From Pseudomonas tumuqii (GTDB lineage Bacteria > Pseudomonadota > Gammaproteobacteria > Pseudomonadales > Pseudomonadaceae), in assembly GCF_013184545.1 (NCBI RefSeq), contig NZ_JAAOJA010000007.1, positions 1 through 64,000 of the forward strand: a stretch of DNA of 64,000 bases, in the 5' to 3' direction. This document shows positions 12,066 to 20,186 of the stretch, piece by piece. Below the pieces are notes generated by a model. That model made no database searches, was not told the origin of the DNA, and saw only the letters and a program-made list of their open reading frames with translations. The translations under genes and the position numbers were made by a program. How positions within the stretch are numbered: position 1 is the first letter of the stretch; each line of letters starts with the position of its first letter.

Positions 12066-12923
12066 TCAGGCCACCCGGGTGGCGTCGGGCGCGGCGAGGG
12101 CGAACAACTCGCTGCAGTCGGCTTCGATCAGTTGCAGGCGTTTGCGCTGACAGACCTTGCGCTCCTTCGCGCTGGGCTCGGCAATCAGGGCCCAGCCGGC
12201 AGGGTCGGCGGCGTCGTGGATCAGGTCGCTCATCAGCATGCGTTCGGTGTCGCGGTTGAAGTGCATGCCGAGGAACAGGTAGCTGTTGCCGCGACGTTGC
12301 TGCTTGATCCAGGCCGGCACGGCGAAGCCGCCCATCAGCTCGGTGATGTAGTCGACGAAGTCGGCATCGCTGGCGACGAAGCTGGGTTTGGGCAGCGGCG
12401 TGCCGAGCGGCTTGAACAGCACCGGCAGTTGCGGATCGACCTCGGCCTGCTCGATGCGCCGAGACTGGCCGCCCTCGCAGCGATACAGATCGAAGCGGTA
12501 GTGGCTGCCAGTGAGACGCGCGGCGCCGACGATCAGGGTGTAGGCGCGGTCGGCGTAGCAGCGCTGCAACTGGGTGTCGCGGTTGCAGTCGATCACGTAG
12601 GGCAGGCGCAGGTCGGCCAGCCACTGGTGGAAGGGCGAGGGCGTCCAGTTGTCGCCGCCGTAGGTCTGGGTGAGGAAGCGCTCGATGAAGCTGCGGCCCT
12701 TCTTGTTCTCCAGGTGCATGGCGGCGCGCGGGAATTCGTACATCAGCCGCGGCGCCATCGGCTGGCCGCCGGTCATGGCCAGGATCAGGCTGTCGCTGTC
12801 GGCCGGGATCGGCTGACCTGAGTGGCGATCGACCACGCCGCGCAGGACCTCGGGGCCCAGGTAGGGCACGATTTCGCCGGCGGCGAGGCGGGCGAGGATC
12901 TCCTTGAGCAAGCTGTTATTCAC
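12066..12923 (-). CDS. Degenerate SIR2-like protein, predicted NifA-regulated
   Basis: The 285-aa product resembles the bacterial SIR2_2 family in the order of its landmarks: VPYLGPEVL (19-27) where NAD-binding SIR2 proteins have a GAG-type turn, VIDCNRD (110-116) in place of TTNYD, KPLG (171-174) where the catalytic KLHG is expected, and LFLGMHFNRD (216-225) like LFLGYSLxD. The catalytic histidine position is therefore not His, so NAD hydrolysis or deacetylation is doubtful. I chose GTG 12923, which has AGGAGAG a few bases upstream; a frame extension to 12977 would overlap the promoter. It is the first gene of a two-gene operon facing nifH. The fold assignment is moderate, the role unknown. 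Confidence 0.68.
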   Translation of the reverse strand: MNNSLLKEILARLAAGEIVPYLGPEVLRGVVDRHSGQPIPADSDSLILAMTGGQPMAPRLMYEFPRAAMHLENKKGRSFIERFLTQTYGGDNWTPSPFHQWLADLRLPYVIDCNRDTQLQRCYADRAYTLIVGAARLTGSHYRFDLYRCEGGQSRRIEQAEVDPQLPVLFKPLGTPLPKPSFVASDADFVDYITELMGGFAVPAWIKQQRRGNSYLFLGMHFNRDTERMLMSDLIHDAADPAGWALIAEPSAKERKVCQRKRLQLIEADCSELFALAAPDATRVA

Positions 12924-12964
12924 GGGGCTCTCCTGCTGAAAAAACGTGAGTTCGCAGGAGCCTT

Positions 12965-12983
12965 TCGCAATATCCACGCCACC
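12965..12983 (-). promoter_or_regulatory. Sigma-54 promoter for the SIR2-like operon
   Basis: On the minus strand the site is TGGCGT-GGATA-TTGCG, with GG at 12980-12979 and GC at 12968-12967, exactly 10 bp apart. The predicted start is near 12955, 32 nt before GTG 12923. A consensus IHF site and a perfect NifA site lie upstream in the expected order. Confidence 0.72.
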
Positions 12984-12997
12984 CCCTGGCGGCGCGT

Positions 12998-13010
12998 TAA
13001 GGCATTGATA
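12998..13010 (-). promoter_or_regulatory. Predicted IHF site, SIR2-like operon promoter
   Basis: TAAGGCATTGATA matches the inverted IHF consensus YAANNNNTTGATW at every position. It lies about 50 bp upstream of the predicted minus-strand start, between the promoter and the NifA site at 13067, where a DNA bend would bring activator to polymerase. Confidence 0.6.
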
Positions 13011-13066
13011 TACCGGGTATTGATCGAAAACGCAGGGGCAGAGGGGCGGGCGTGTTCACGACAAAA

Positions 13067-13082
13067 TGTCGTATTTGCCACA
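13067..13082. promoter_or_regulatory. NifA upstream activator site, SIR2-like operon side
   Basis: TGT (13067-13069), 10 bp, ACA (13080-13082): a perfect NifA enhancer. It is centred about 120 bp upstream of the predicted minus-strand start and about 203 bp upstream of the nifH start. Confidence 0.78.
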
Positions 13083-13083
13083 G

Positions 13084-13096
13084 TATCAATGTGTTG
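13084..13096 (+). promoter_or_regulatory. Predicted IHF site between the two NifA sites
   Basis: TATCAATGTGTTG fits WATCAANNNNTTR fully. It sits directly beside the NifA site at 13067-13082 and about 45 bp from the second one. Which promoter it serves is unclear. Confidence 0.5.
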
Positions 13097-13135
13097 GGAG
13101 AAGTGGCCTGGACTTCGCCTGGAAGTTTGTTGGGT

Positions 13136-13151
13136 TGTCGCCATTGCAACA
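13136..13151. promoter_or_regulatory. NifA upstream activator site for nifH
   Basis: TGT (13136-13138), 10 bp, ACA (13149-13151): a perfect NifA enhancer centred about 135 bp upstream of the predicted nifH start. A near match ending in ACG instead of ACA follows at 13168-13183. Confidence 0.85.
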
Positions 13152-13250
13152 GACAGAGTTGGCCATTTGTTATCTATCAAACGGCCTTGTTGTTGCTCTG
13201 TATAACAAATAATTGCTTTAAAAACAGTTGCTTGGGATTCGTTTGAAACG

Positions 13251-13267
13251 CTGGCACAAACACTGCA
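13251..13267 (+). promoter_or_regulatory. Sigma-54 promoter for nifHDK
   Basis: The site reads TGGCAC-AAACA-CTGCA, with GG at 13253-13254 and GC at 13265-13266 (10-bp spacing). The predicted start is near 13278, about 61 nt before nifH. Confidence 0.9.
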
Positions 13268-13302
13268 CTTGTCCTGTTGCGCAGGCTTGTTCGTGCCTAT
13301 AG

Positions 13303-14220
<918 letters not shown>

Positions 14221-14242
14221 TCGCATCGTTTCAGTAGGACGG

Positions 14243-14264
14243 GGCAGGGCAGATTGGCCCTGCC
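14243..14264 (+). other. Stem-loop 1 in the nifH-nifD intergenic region
   Basis: GGCAGGGC (14243-14250) pairs perfectly with GCCCTGCC (14257-14264) around a 6-nt loop. No U-run follows, so it looks like an mRNA-stabilising or processing hairpin rather than a terminator. Confidence 0.65.
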
Positions 14265-14267
14265 GGA

Positions 14268-14298
14268 GCCTCGCACTGCACGCTGTGCGGTGCGAGGC
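14268..14298 (+). other. Stem-loop 2 in the nifH-nifD intergenic region
   Basis: A stem from GCCTCGCAC (14268-14276) to GTGCGAGGC (14290-14298) continues inward through GCAC/GTGC, leaving a very short loop. It is stable, lies 40 nt before nifD and lacks a U-tract. Confidence 0.65.
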
Positions 14299-14337
14299 AT
14301 CCGTGACCCGCATATGAACGCAAGAGGAGGTCATCCC

Positions 14338-15819
14338 ATGACCGGTATGTCACGCGAAGAGGTGGAATCCCTCATCCAGGAAGTCCTGGAAGTTTATCCC
14401 GAGAAAGCCCGCAAAGAGCGGGCCAAGCACCTTTCTCCGAATGATCCGAGCCTGGAGCAGTCGAAGAAGTGCATCACCTCCAACAAGAAGTCCCAGCCGG
14501 GACTGATGACCATCCGTGGCTGCGCGTACGCCGGCTCCAAGGGTGTGGTCTGGGGGCCGATCAAGGACATGATCCATATCTCCCATGGGCCGGTGGGCTG
14601 CGGTCAGTACTCGCGGGCCGGCCGGCGCAACTACTACATCGGCACCACCGGGGTGAACGCCTTCGTCACCATGAACTTCACCTCGGATTTCCAGGAGAAG
14701 GACATCGTCTTCGGCGGTGACAAGAAGCTGGCCAAGCTGATCGACGAGATCGAGACCCTGTTCCCGCTGAACAAGGGCATCTCGATCCAGTCCGAGTGCC
14801 CGATCGGCCTGATCGGCGACGACATCGAGGCGGTCGCCAAGAAGAAGGCCGCCGAGCACGAGACCACCGTGGTGCCGGTGCGCTGCGAAGGCTTCCGCGG
14901 GGTGTCGCAGTCCCTCGGTCACCACATCGCCAACGACGCCATCCGCGACTGGGTGCTGGACAAGCGCGACGACGACAGCAGCTTCGCCTCCACTCCCTAT
15001 GACGTGTCGATCATCGGCGACTACAACATCGGCGGCGACGCCTGGTCCTCGCGCATTCTGCTCGAGGAGATGGGCCTGCGCATCGTCGCGCAATGGTCCG
15101 GCGACGGCACCCTGTCCGAGATCGAACTGACGCCCAAGGTCAAGCTCAACCTGGTGCACTGCTATCGCTCGATGAACTACATCTCCCGGCACATGGAAGA
15201 GAAGTACGGCATCCCATGGATGGAGTACAACTTCTTCGGCCCGACCAAGACCGCCGAGTCGCTGCGCGCCATCGCCGCGCATTTCGACGACAGCATCAAG
15301 GCCAAGTGCGAAGCGGTGATCGCCAAGTACCAGACGGAATGGCAGGCGGTGATCGCCAAGTTCCGCCCGCGCCTGGAAGGCAAGCGCGTCATGCTCTACG
15401 TCGGCGGCCTGCGTCCGCGCCACGTGATCGGCGCCTACGAAGACCTGGGCATGGAAGTGGTCGGTACCGGCTACGAGTTCGGTCACAACGACGACTACGA
15501 CCGCACGCTCAAGGAAATGGGCAGCGCCACGCTGCTGTATGACGACGTCACCGGCTACGAGTTCGAAGAGTTCGTGAAGAAGGTCAAGCCCGACCTGATC
15601 GGTTCCGGGATCAAGGAAAAGTACATCTTCCAGAAGATGGGTGTGCCGTTCCGGCAGATGCACTCCTGGGACTATTCCGGCCCGTACCACGGCTTCGACG
15701 GCTTCGCCATCTTCGCCCGTGACATGGACATGACCCTGAACAACCCGTGCTGGAAAAAGCTCCAGGCACCCTGGCAGAAGAGCGCCGAGGCCGACCTCAA
15801 AGTCGCCGCCAGCGCCTGA
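14338..15819 (+). CDS. nifD: NifD, nitrogenase molybdenum-iron protein alpha chain
   Basis: NifD carries the FeMo-cofactor active site of dinitrogenase. The 493-aa protein is almost identical in layout to Azotobacter NifD. P-cluster ligands are Cys62, Cys88 and Cys154; FeMo-co ligands are Cys275 and His442; His195 near the active site and the ScRYV-type cofactor pocket ([15 protein letters not shown]) are in place. The start is ATG 14338 after AGAGGAGG; the frame opens further upstream (from 14254), through the hairpin region. It forms an alpha2beta2 tetramer with NifK. Confidence 0.99.
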   Translation: MTGMSREEVESLIQEVLEVYPEKARKERAKHLSPNDPSLEQSKKCITSNKKSQPGLMTIRGCAYAGSKGVVWGPIKDMIHISHGPVGCGQYSRAGRRNYYIGTTGVNAFVTMNFTSDFQEKDIVFGGDKKLAKLIDEIETLFPLNKGISIQSECPIGLIGDDIEAVAKKKAAEHETTVVPVRCEGFRGVSQSLGHHIANDAIRDWVLDKRDDDSSFASTPYDVSIIGDYNIGGDAWSSRILLEEMGLRIVAQWSGDGTLSEIELTPKVKLNLVHCYRSMNYISRHMEEKYGIPWMEYNFFGPTKTAESLRAIAAHFDDSIKAKCEAVIAKYQTEWQAVIAKFRPRLEGKRVMLYVGGLRPRHVIGAYEDLGMEVVGTGYEFGHNDDYDRTLKEMGSATLLYDDVTGYEFEEFVKKVKPDLIGSGIKEKYIFQKMGVPFRQMHSWDYSGPYHGFDGFAIFARDMDMTLNNPCWKKLQAPWQKSAEADLKVAASA

Positions 15820-15921
15820 CGTCCAGCAGTCGTACGTAACGTCCTGCGGCGGCCAGCCTGGCTGGTCGTCGCCGACATCCGTTATCGCCGTTCACAGATA
15901 AGTGAGGCGAAGGAGAGAGTC

Positions 15922-17493
15922 ATGAGCCAGCAAGTCGACAACATCAAAGCCAGTTACCCCTTGTTCAGGGACGCTGAATACACGGAAATGCTCGAGCGCA
16001 AGCGCGACGACTTCGAGGAGAAGCACCCACAGGAGAAGATCGATGAGGTCTTCCAGTGGACCACCAGCCTGGAATACCAGGAGCTGAACTTCCAGCGCGA
16101 AGCGCTCACCGTCAACCCGGCCAAGGCCTGCCAACCGCTGGGCGCGGTGCTCTGCGCCCTGGGCTTCGAGAAGACCATGCCCTACGTGCATGGCTCGCAG
16201 GGTTGCGTGGCGTATTTCCGCACCTACTTCAACCGCCACTTCAAGGAGCCGATCGCCTGCGTGTCCGACTCCATGACCGAAGACGCCGCGGTGTTCGGCG
16301 GCCAGCAGAACATGAAGGACGGCCTGCAGAACTGCCGGGAAACCTACAAGCCCGACATGATTGCGGTGTCCACCACCTGCATGGCCGAGGTCATCGGCGA
16401 CGACCTCAATGCCTTCATCAACAACGCGAAGAAGGACGGCTTCGTGCCGGACGAGTACCCGGTGCCTTACGCCCATACCCCGAGCTTCGTCGGCAGCCAC
16501 GTCACCGGCTGGGACAACATGTTCGAAGGCATCGCCCGCTACTTCACCTTGAAAGAAATGGATAGCAAGGTGCTGGGCAGCAACGGCAAGGTCAACATCG
16601 TGCCGGGCTTCGAGACCTACCTGGGCAACTTCCGCGTGATCAAGCGCATGCTCAAGGAAATGGACGTCGACTACAGCCTGCTCTCCGATCCGGATGAGGT
16701 GCTGGATACCCCGGCCGACGGGCAGTTCCGCATGTACTCGGGCGGCACCAGCCAGGCCGAGATCAAGGACGCGCCGAACGCCATCAGCACCCTGCTGCTG
16801 CAGCCCTGGCAGCTGGAGAAAACCAAGAAGTTCGTCGAAGGCACCTGGAAGCATGCAGTGCCCAAGTTGAACGTGCCCATGGGCCTGGATTGGACCGACG
16901 AGTTCCTGATGAAAGTCAGCGAGATCAGCGGTCAGGAAATCCCGGAAAGCCTGGCCAAGGAGCGTGGTCGCCTGGTCGACATGATGACCGACTCGCACAC
17001 CTGGATGCATGGCAAGCGTTTTGCCTTGTGGGGCGATCCCGACTTCGTCATGGGCATGGTCAAGTTCCTCCTGGAACTGGGGGCCGAGCCGGCGCATATC
17101 CTGGCGAACAATGGCAACAAGCGCTGGAAGAAAGCCGTGGAGACCTTGCTGGAAACTTCGCCCTACGGCAAGAACTGCACGGTCTACATCGGCAAGGACC
17201 TCTGGCACATGCGCTCGCTGGTGTTCACCGACAAGCCGGACTTCATGATCGGCAACAGCTACGGCAAGTTCATCCAGCGCGACACGCTGCACAAGGGCAA
17301 GGAGTTCGAGGTGCCGTTGATCCGGCTCGGCTTCCCGATCTTCGACCGCCACCACCTGCATCGTCAGACCACCATGGGCTACGAGGGCGCGATGCAGATG
17401 CTCACCACCCTGGTCAACGCGGTGCTCGAACGGCTGGACGAGGAGACCCGTGGCATGCAGACCACCGACTACAACTACGACCTGATCCGCTGA
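15922..17493 (+). CDS. nifK: NifK, nitrogenase molybdenum-iron protein beta chain
   Basis: NifK is the beta subunit of dinitrogenase. Its length, 523 aa, equals that of Azotobacter NifK, and the P-cluster ligands Cys70, Cys95 and Cys153 plus Ser188 are all present. It includes the N-terminal extension typical of group I molybdenum nitrogenases. The ribosome-binding site is AAGGAGAG. The 102-bp gap from nifD contains a smaller imperfect hairpin around 15847-15872. Confidence 0.99.
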   Translation: MSQQVDNIKASYPLFRDAEYTEMLERKRDDFEEKHPQEKIDEVFQWTTSLEYQELNFQREALTVNPAKACQPLGAVLCALGFEKTMPYVHGSQGCVAYFRTYFNRHFKEPIACVSDSMTEDAAVFGGQQNMKDGLQNCRETYKPDMIAVSTTCMAEVIGDDLNAFINNAKKDGFVPDEYPVPYAHTPSFVGSHVTGWDNMFEGIARYFTLKEMDSKVLGSNGKVNIVPGFETYLGNFRVIKRMLKEMDVDYSLLSDPDEVLDTPADGQFRMYSGGTSQAEIKDAPNAISTLLLQPWQLEKTKKFVEGTWKHAVPKLNVPMGLDWTDEFLMKVSEISGQEIPESLAKERGRLVDMMTDSHTWMHGKRFALWGDPDFVMGMVKFLLELGAEPAHILANNGNKRWKKAVETLLETSPYGKNCTVYIGKDLWHMRSLVFTDKPDFMIGNSYGKFIQRDTLHKGKEFEVPLIRLGFPIFDRHHLHRQTTMGYEGAMQMLTTLVNAVLERLDEETRGMQTTDYNYDLIR

Positions 17494-17517
17494 GGGCGAA
17501 AGCGCTTCGTCGGTCGA

Positions 17518-17543
17518 GCCGGGGTGGCATGTGCCGCCCCGGC
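17518..17543 (+). other. Stem-loop after nifK
   Basis: GCCGGGG..GGCA pairs with TGCC.GCCCCGGC around a 3-nt loop, 25 nt after the nifK stop. It is followed by TTCCCCTTTTGT, a weak U-rich stretch. Confidence 0.6.
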
Positions 17544-17553
17544 TTCCCCTTTT

Positions 17554-17600
17554 GTCCGTCGGCCGGGCGTTCCGCAGGGCTCACGTCGACGGACTTTTTT
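17554..17600 (+). terminator. Attenuator-like terminator between nifK and nifT
   Basis: GTCCGTCG (17554-17561) pairs exactly with CGACGGAC (17587-17594), and TTTTTT follows at 17595-17600. The loop is long (25 nt) but can fold further. It stands only 15 nt before the nifT start, so it likely reduces rather than abolishes read-through into nifTY. Confidence 0.6.
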
Positions 17601-17615
17601 CCCTGGAGTAGCCCC

Positions 17616-17837
17616 ATGCCCAGCGTCATGATCCGCCGCAATCCGCAAGGTCAACTGACTATCTACATTCCCAAGAAAGATCTCGAGGAGGCAGTGGTCG
17701 CTCTGCAGCACGACAGCCCGGATTGCTGGGGCGGTGAGGTCACTCTGGCTGACGGCTCCCGCTATTACCTCGAACCCCTGGCTGCGCCGCCCAGCCTGCC
17801 GATCACCCTGCGCGCCAAGCGGGCAGGCGAGGGCTGA
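17616..17837 (+). CDS. nifT: NifT/FixU family protein
   Basis: NifT is a small (73-aa) protein found after nifK in many diazotrophs; its function is not established and it is dispensable in tested species. Family features are the MPSVMIRR start, the YIPKKDLEE segment and WGGEVTLADGSRYYLEPL. It starts at ATG 17616 (GGAG upstream), although the frame is open much further upstream inside nifK. nifY begins 3 bp after its stop. Confidence 0.93.
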   Translation: MPSVMIRRNPQGQLTIYIPKKDLEEAVVALQHDSPDCWGGEVTLADGSRYYLEPLAAPPSLPITLRAKRAGEG

Positions 17838-17840
17838 AAG

Positions 17841-18581
17841 ATGGCCGCGCACATCTTGGCCGGGCGGACGCAGCTGCCTGCCCATCTGGCCCTGCGCATC
17901 GCCCTGGCCGCGCGTGAACTGAACGGCGTGGACAACGCTCGATTGCTGCGTGCGTTGCTGGCCATAAGCGGCGAGCCGATCACCGAAGCGCGCCTGGGCA
18001 GACTGCGGGTGGCGCGGTTACGGGCGCAGCTGCTCGATCCCGCTGGCGATGAACTGTCGCTGACCCCGAGCGAGCGTCAGTTGCAACGTGCGGTCAGCCT
18101 GCTCAAGGGCCGCGGCGTGCGGATGCCGGAGGAGCCTTTGCCGGTTGCCGAGCCGTACCGCGATGGCGAACTGGCGGATTCGGTGCGCATCGCCTGCGCC
18201 TCCGACCAGGGCGAGTGCCTGGATGGCAGCTTCGGCCGTTGTGCGCGCTACCTGATCTATCAGGTTTCGCCCAGCAGCAGCCGCCTGATCGACCTGCGTG
18301 AGCCCGGCTCGCTCGCGGCGGATGAAGACCGCCATGCCAGGCGCGCGTCGCTGCTGCAGGACTGCCAGCTGCTCTACACCCTGAGCATCGGCGGGCCGGC
18401 GGCGGCCAAGGTGATCCGCGCCGGCGTGCACCCGGTGAAAGTCGCGGGGCCCATGCCGGCGCGCGCGATAGTCGAAGAACTGCAGCGCGTACTGGCCAGC
18501 GCGCCGCCGCCCTGGCTGGCCAAGGTCATGGGCATCGAGCCCGACCGGCGCGTGCGCTTTACCTGTAACAGCCGAGGATGA
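17841..18581 (+). CDS. nifY: NifY, nitrogenase accessory protein
   Basis: NifY is a dinitrogenase-associated accessory protein of the NifX/NafY superfamily. The 246-aa product keeps the two-domain layout of NafY: an N-terminal helical domain and a C-terminal cofactor-binding-type domain with SIGGPAAAKVIRAGVHPVK and ending SAPPPWLAKVMGI. The position matching the cofactor-binding histidine of NafY is serine here (CLDGSFGRC), which suggests weaker or different cofactor binding. It is the last of the classic nifHDKTY genes. Confidence 0.93.
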   Translation: MAAHILAGRTQLPAHLALRIALAARELNGVDNARLLRALLAISGEPITEARLGRLRVARLRAQLLDPAGDELSLTPSERQLQRAVSLLKGRGVRMPEEPLPVAEPYRDGELADSVRIACASDQGECLDGSFGRCARYLIYQVSPSSSRLIDLREPGSLAADEDRHARRASLLQDCQLLYTLSIGGPAAAKVIRAGVHPVKVAGPMPARAIVEELQRVLASAPPPWLAKVMGIEPDRRVRFTCNSRG

Positions 18582-18590
18582 GGATCCAAC

Positions 18591-18860
18591 ATGATCAACC
18601 ACATGCTGCTGTGCAATGTCATTCAACAGGCCGAACAAGGCGAACTCGACGAGGCGCTGCTGGGCAACCTGCGCAGTGCCCATCCCGGGGTGCATTTCAC
18701 CCTGTGTCTGGATGACGACATCACGGTCAACGCCAAGCCGGTCGCCGAGCGGCCGGGCTTCAATATCTATCTGGTCAACTCCAGCGATCACTGCTCGACG
18801 CTGACCAACGACCCCGACTGCGCCTCCGGCATCGTCCTGGCGCAACTCATCGCCGACTGA
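18591..18860 (+). CDS. Small nif-associated protein of unknown function
   Basis: This 89-aa soluble protein follows nifY by 9 bp with its own GAGG site. In Azotobacter and Stutzerimonas an unnamed small protein occupies the same place between nifY and lrv; it may belong to a domain of unknown function seen only in nif clusters (DUF6129, from memory). It has four cysteines not arranged as a classical cluster motif (CNVIQQ, LCLDDD, HCSTLTNDPDCASG). Tight spacing suggests co-expression with nitrogenase. No function is assigned. Confidence 0.82.
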   Translation: MINHMLLCNVIQQAEQGELDEALLGNLRSAHPGVHFTLCLDDDITVNAKPVAERPGFNIYLVNSSDHCSTLTNDPDCASGIVLAQLIAD

Positions 18861-18867
18861 GGGCGCT

Positions 18868-19623
18868 ATGGCCGACGACCCGGTTCAGGACATCACCCCC
18901 CTCGGCGACTGCCGCGCATGCGGCTTCCGCTGCAGCCTGCTGCCGAGCGGCCGCTGCACGCCCGGCGACAGCTGCGTGGCGGTGCAGAGCGGCCGGCAGA
19001 TCGACCGCTTCTTCCGCAACAACCCGCAGGTGGCGGTGCAGTACCTGAGCGACCCGTTCTGGGAGCGCCGCGCCATCGCCGTGCGCTATGCCCCGGTCGA
19101 GTTCCTGGGGCCTTTGCTGCACGACAGCGACGAGGTGGTACGCCGCGCCGTGGCCTACCGTCTGCCGCGCGAGCAGCTCGCCGCGCTGCTGCACGACGAG
19201 GATCGCGAGGTGCGCATCACGGTGGCCGACCGCCTGCCGGTCGAGCAGCTGGAACAGATGGCCGTCGACCGCGACTACCTGGTGCGCGCCTATGTGGTGC
19301 AGCGCATCGCCCCGGGCCGGTTGTTCCGCTTCATGCGTGACGAAGACCGCGAGGTGCGCAAGCAGGTGGCCCGGCGCCTGCCCGCGGAAAGCCTGGGCTT
19401 GATGGCCCAGGACCCCGAGCCGGAAGTGCGGCGCATCGTCGCCTCGCGCCTGGCCGGCGAGGACCTGCTCGAGCTGCTGCACGATCCCGACTGGACGGTA
19501 CGCCTGGCCGCCGTGGAAAACGCCGCGCTGGATGCCTTGCGCCGACTCGTCGAAACCGATCCGGAAGTGCAGCGGGCGATCGGCGAACGCCTGGCCGGTG
19601 GCTGTCCTGAGGGCGCGCGATAA
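18868..19623 (+). CDS. lrv: 4Fe4S leucine-rich repeat variant (LRV) protein
   Basis: The 251-aa product matches the Azotobacter LRV protein, whose crystal structure shows a 4Fe-4S domain capping a solenoid of alpha/3-10 helical repeats. Cysteines 15, 18, 22, 30 and 36 form the N-terminal cluster domain (CRACGFRC..CTPGDSC). About eight repeats of roughly 24 residues follow, each with a pattern like LLHDEDREVRxxVAxRLPxEQL. Its role in nitrogen fixation is unknown. In relatives nifE follows directly; here the next sequence is unrelated. Confidence 0.9.
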   Translation: MADDPVQDITPLGDCRACGFRCSLLPSGRCTPGDSCVAVQSGRQIDRFFRNNPQVAVQYLSDPFWERRAIAVRYAPVEFLGPLLHDSDEVVRRAVAYRLPREQLAALLHDEDREVRITVADRLPVEQLEQMAVDRDYLVRAYVVQRIAPGRLFRFMRDEDREVRKQVARRLPAESLGLMAQDPEPEVRRIVASRLAGEDLLELLHDPDWTVRLAAVENAALDALRRLVETDPEVQRAIGERLAGGCPEGAR

Positions 19624-19734
19624 ACCCAGCGGTCAAAAGCAAGGCCATGTCCCGGTTGGATGTTGCATGAGCCGGTGCTTCTTGCAGGAGTGGGCGTGCC
19701 CGCTCACTCAGGCGGCCATCACGCTTCGCGACCA

Positions 19735-20013
19735 GGGCGGAGCGTCCTCCCACCGCTGCGGCCTGGATTGGCTATCCGGCGCGCCTGAATTGGCGATTTT
19801 CCAGGCCAGGTACAACAGATAGGCCGCGCCCAGGTAGCGCAGCAGGGTATAGAGCTGGGGAACCTGTTTGAACACCTGGCCAAGGCCCAAACCCACCGCC
19901 ATTACCAGCAGCCTGAACCCAGGCTGATGCCGCACATGTGCGGCAGGCATGCGGCGCAGGCCGAAGTTCACCCCGGAGGCAAGCAGCATCATGTTGTTCG
20001 GCCAGGGGACCGT
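19735..20013 (-). pseudogene. Decayed LysE/RhtB-type amino-acid exporter fragment
   Basis: Translated pieces match the first third of LysE-family exporters: a PNNMMLLASGVNFGLRR segment, GLGLGQVFKQVPQLYTLLRY and LGAAYLLYLAWKIANSGAP. Between the first two, a short run is in another frame (LPHM.GISLG at about 19915-19945) and then returns, so there are two compensating frameshifts. The initial TPGP motif is altered to TVPW, no proper start remains, and the remaining two thirds of the gene is missing. It marks the edge of the nif block. A REP-like inverted repeat (about 19685-19712) lies between it and lrv. Confidence 0.7.
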
Positions 20014-20186
20014 CGAAGCGTGCTCCAGCACTCGCAGTGAGAGTTCGAACGATTGGCTAAAAATTACCGAACAATGGCTATTTCGCCACTCACGGGATCG
20101 ACACGCCGCGCCGATAATGCACTCACGGTGGCCCCATGGACCACCAGGGGATCGACCCCCAGGCGGTCGCTGCTGGAGAACAGGTG

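Noticed and set aside
13189..13206. Further TGT...ACA-like sequence near nifH with 11-bp spacing
   Set aside because: Spacing is one base too long for NifA; the two perfect sites explain regulation better.
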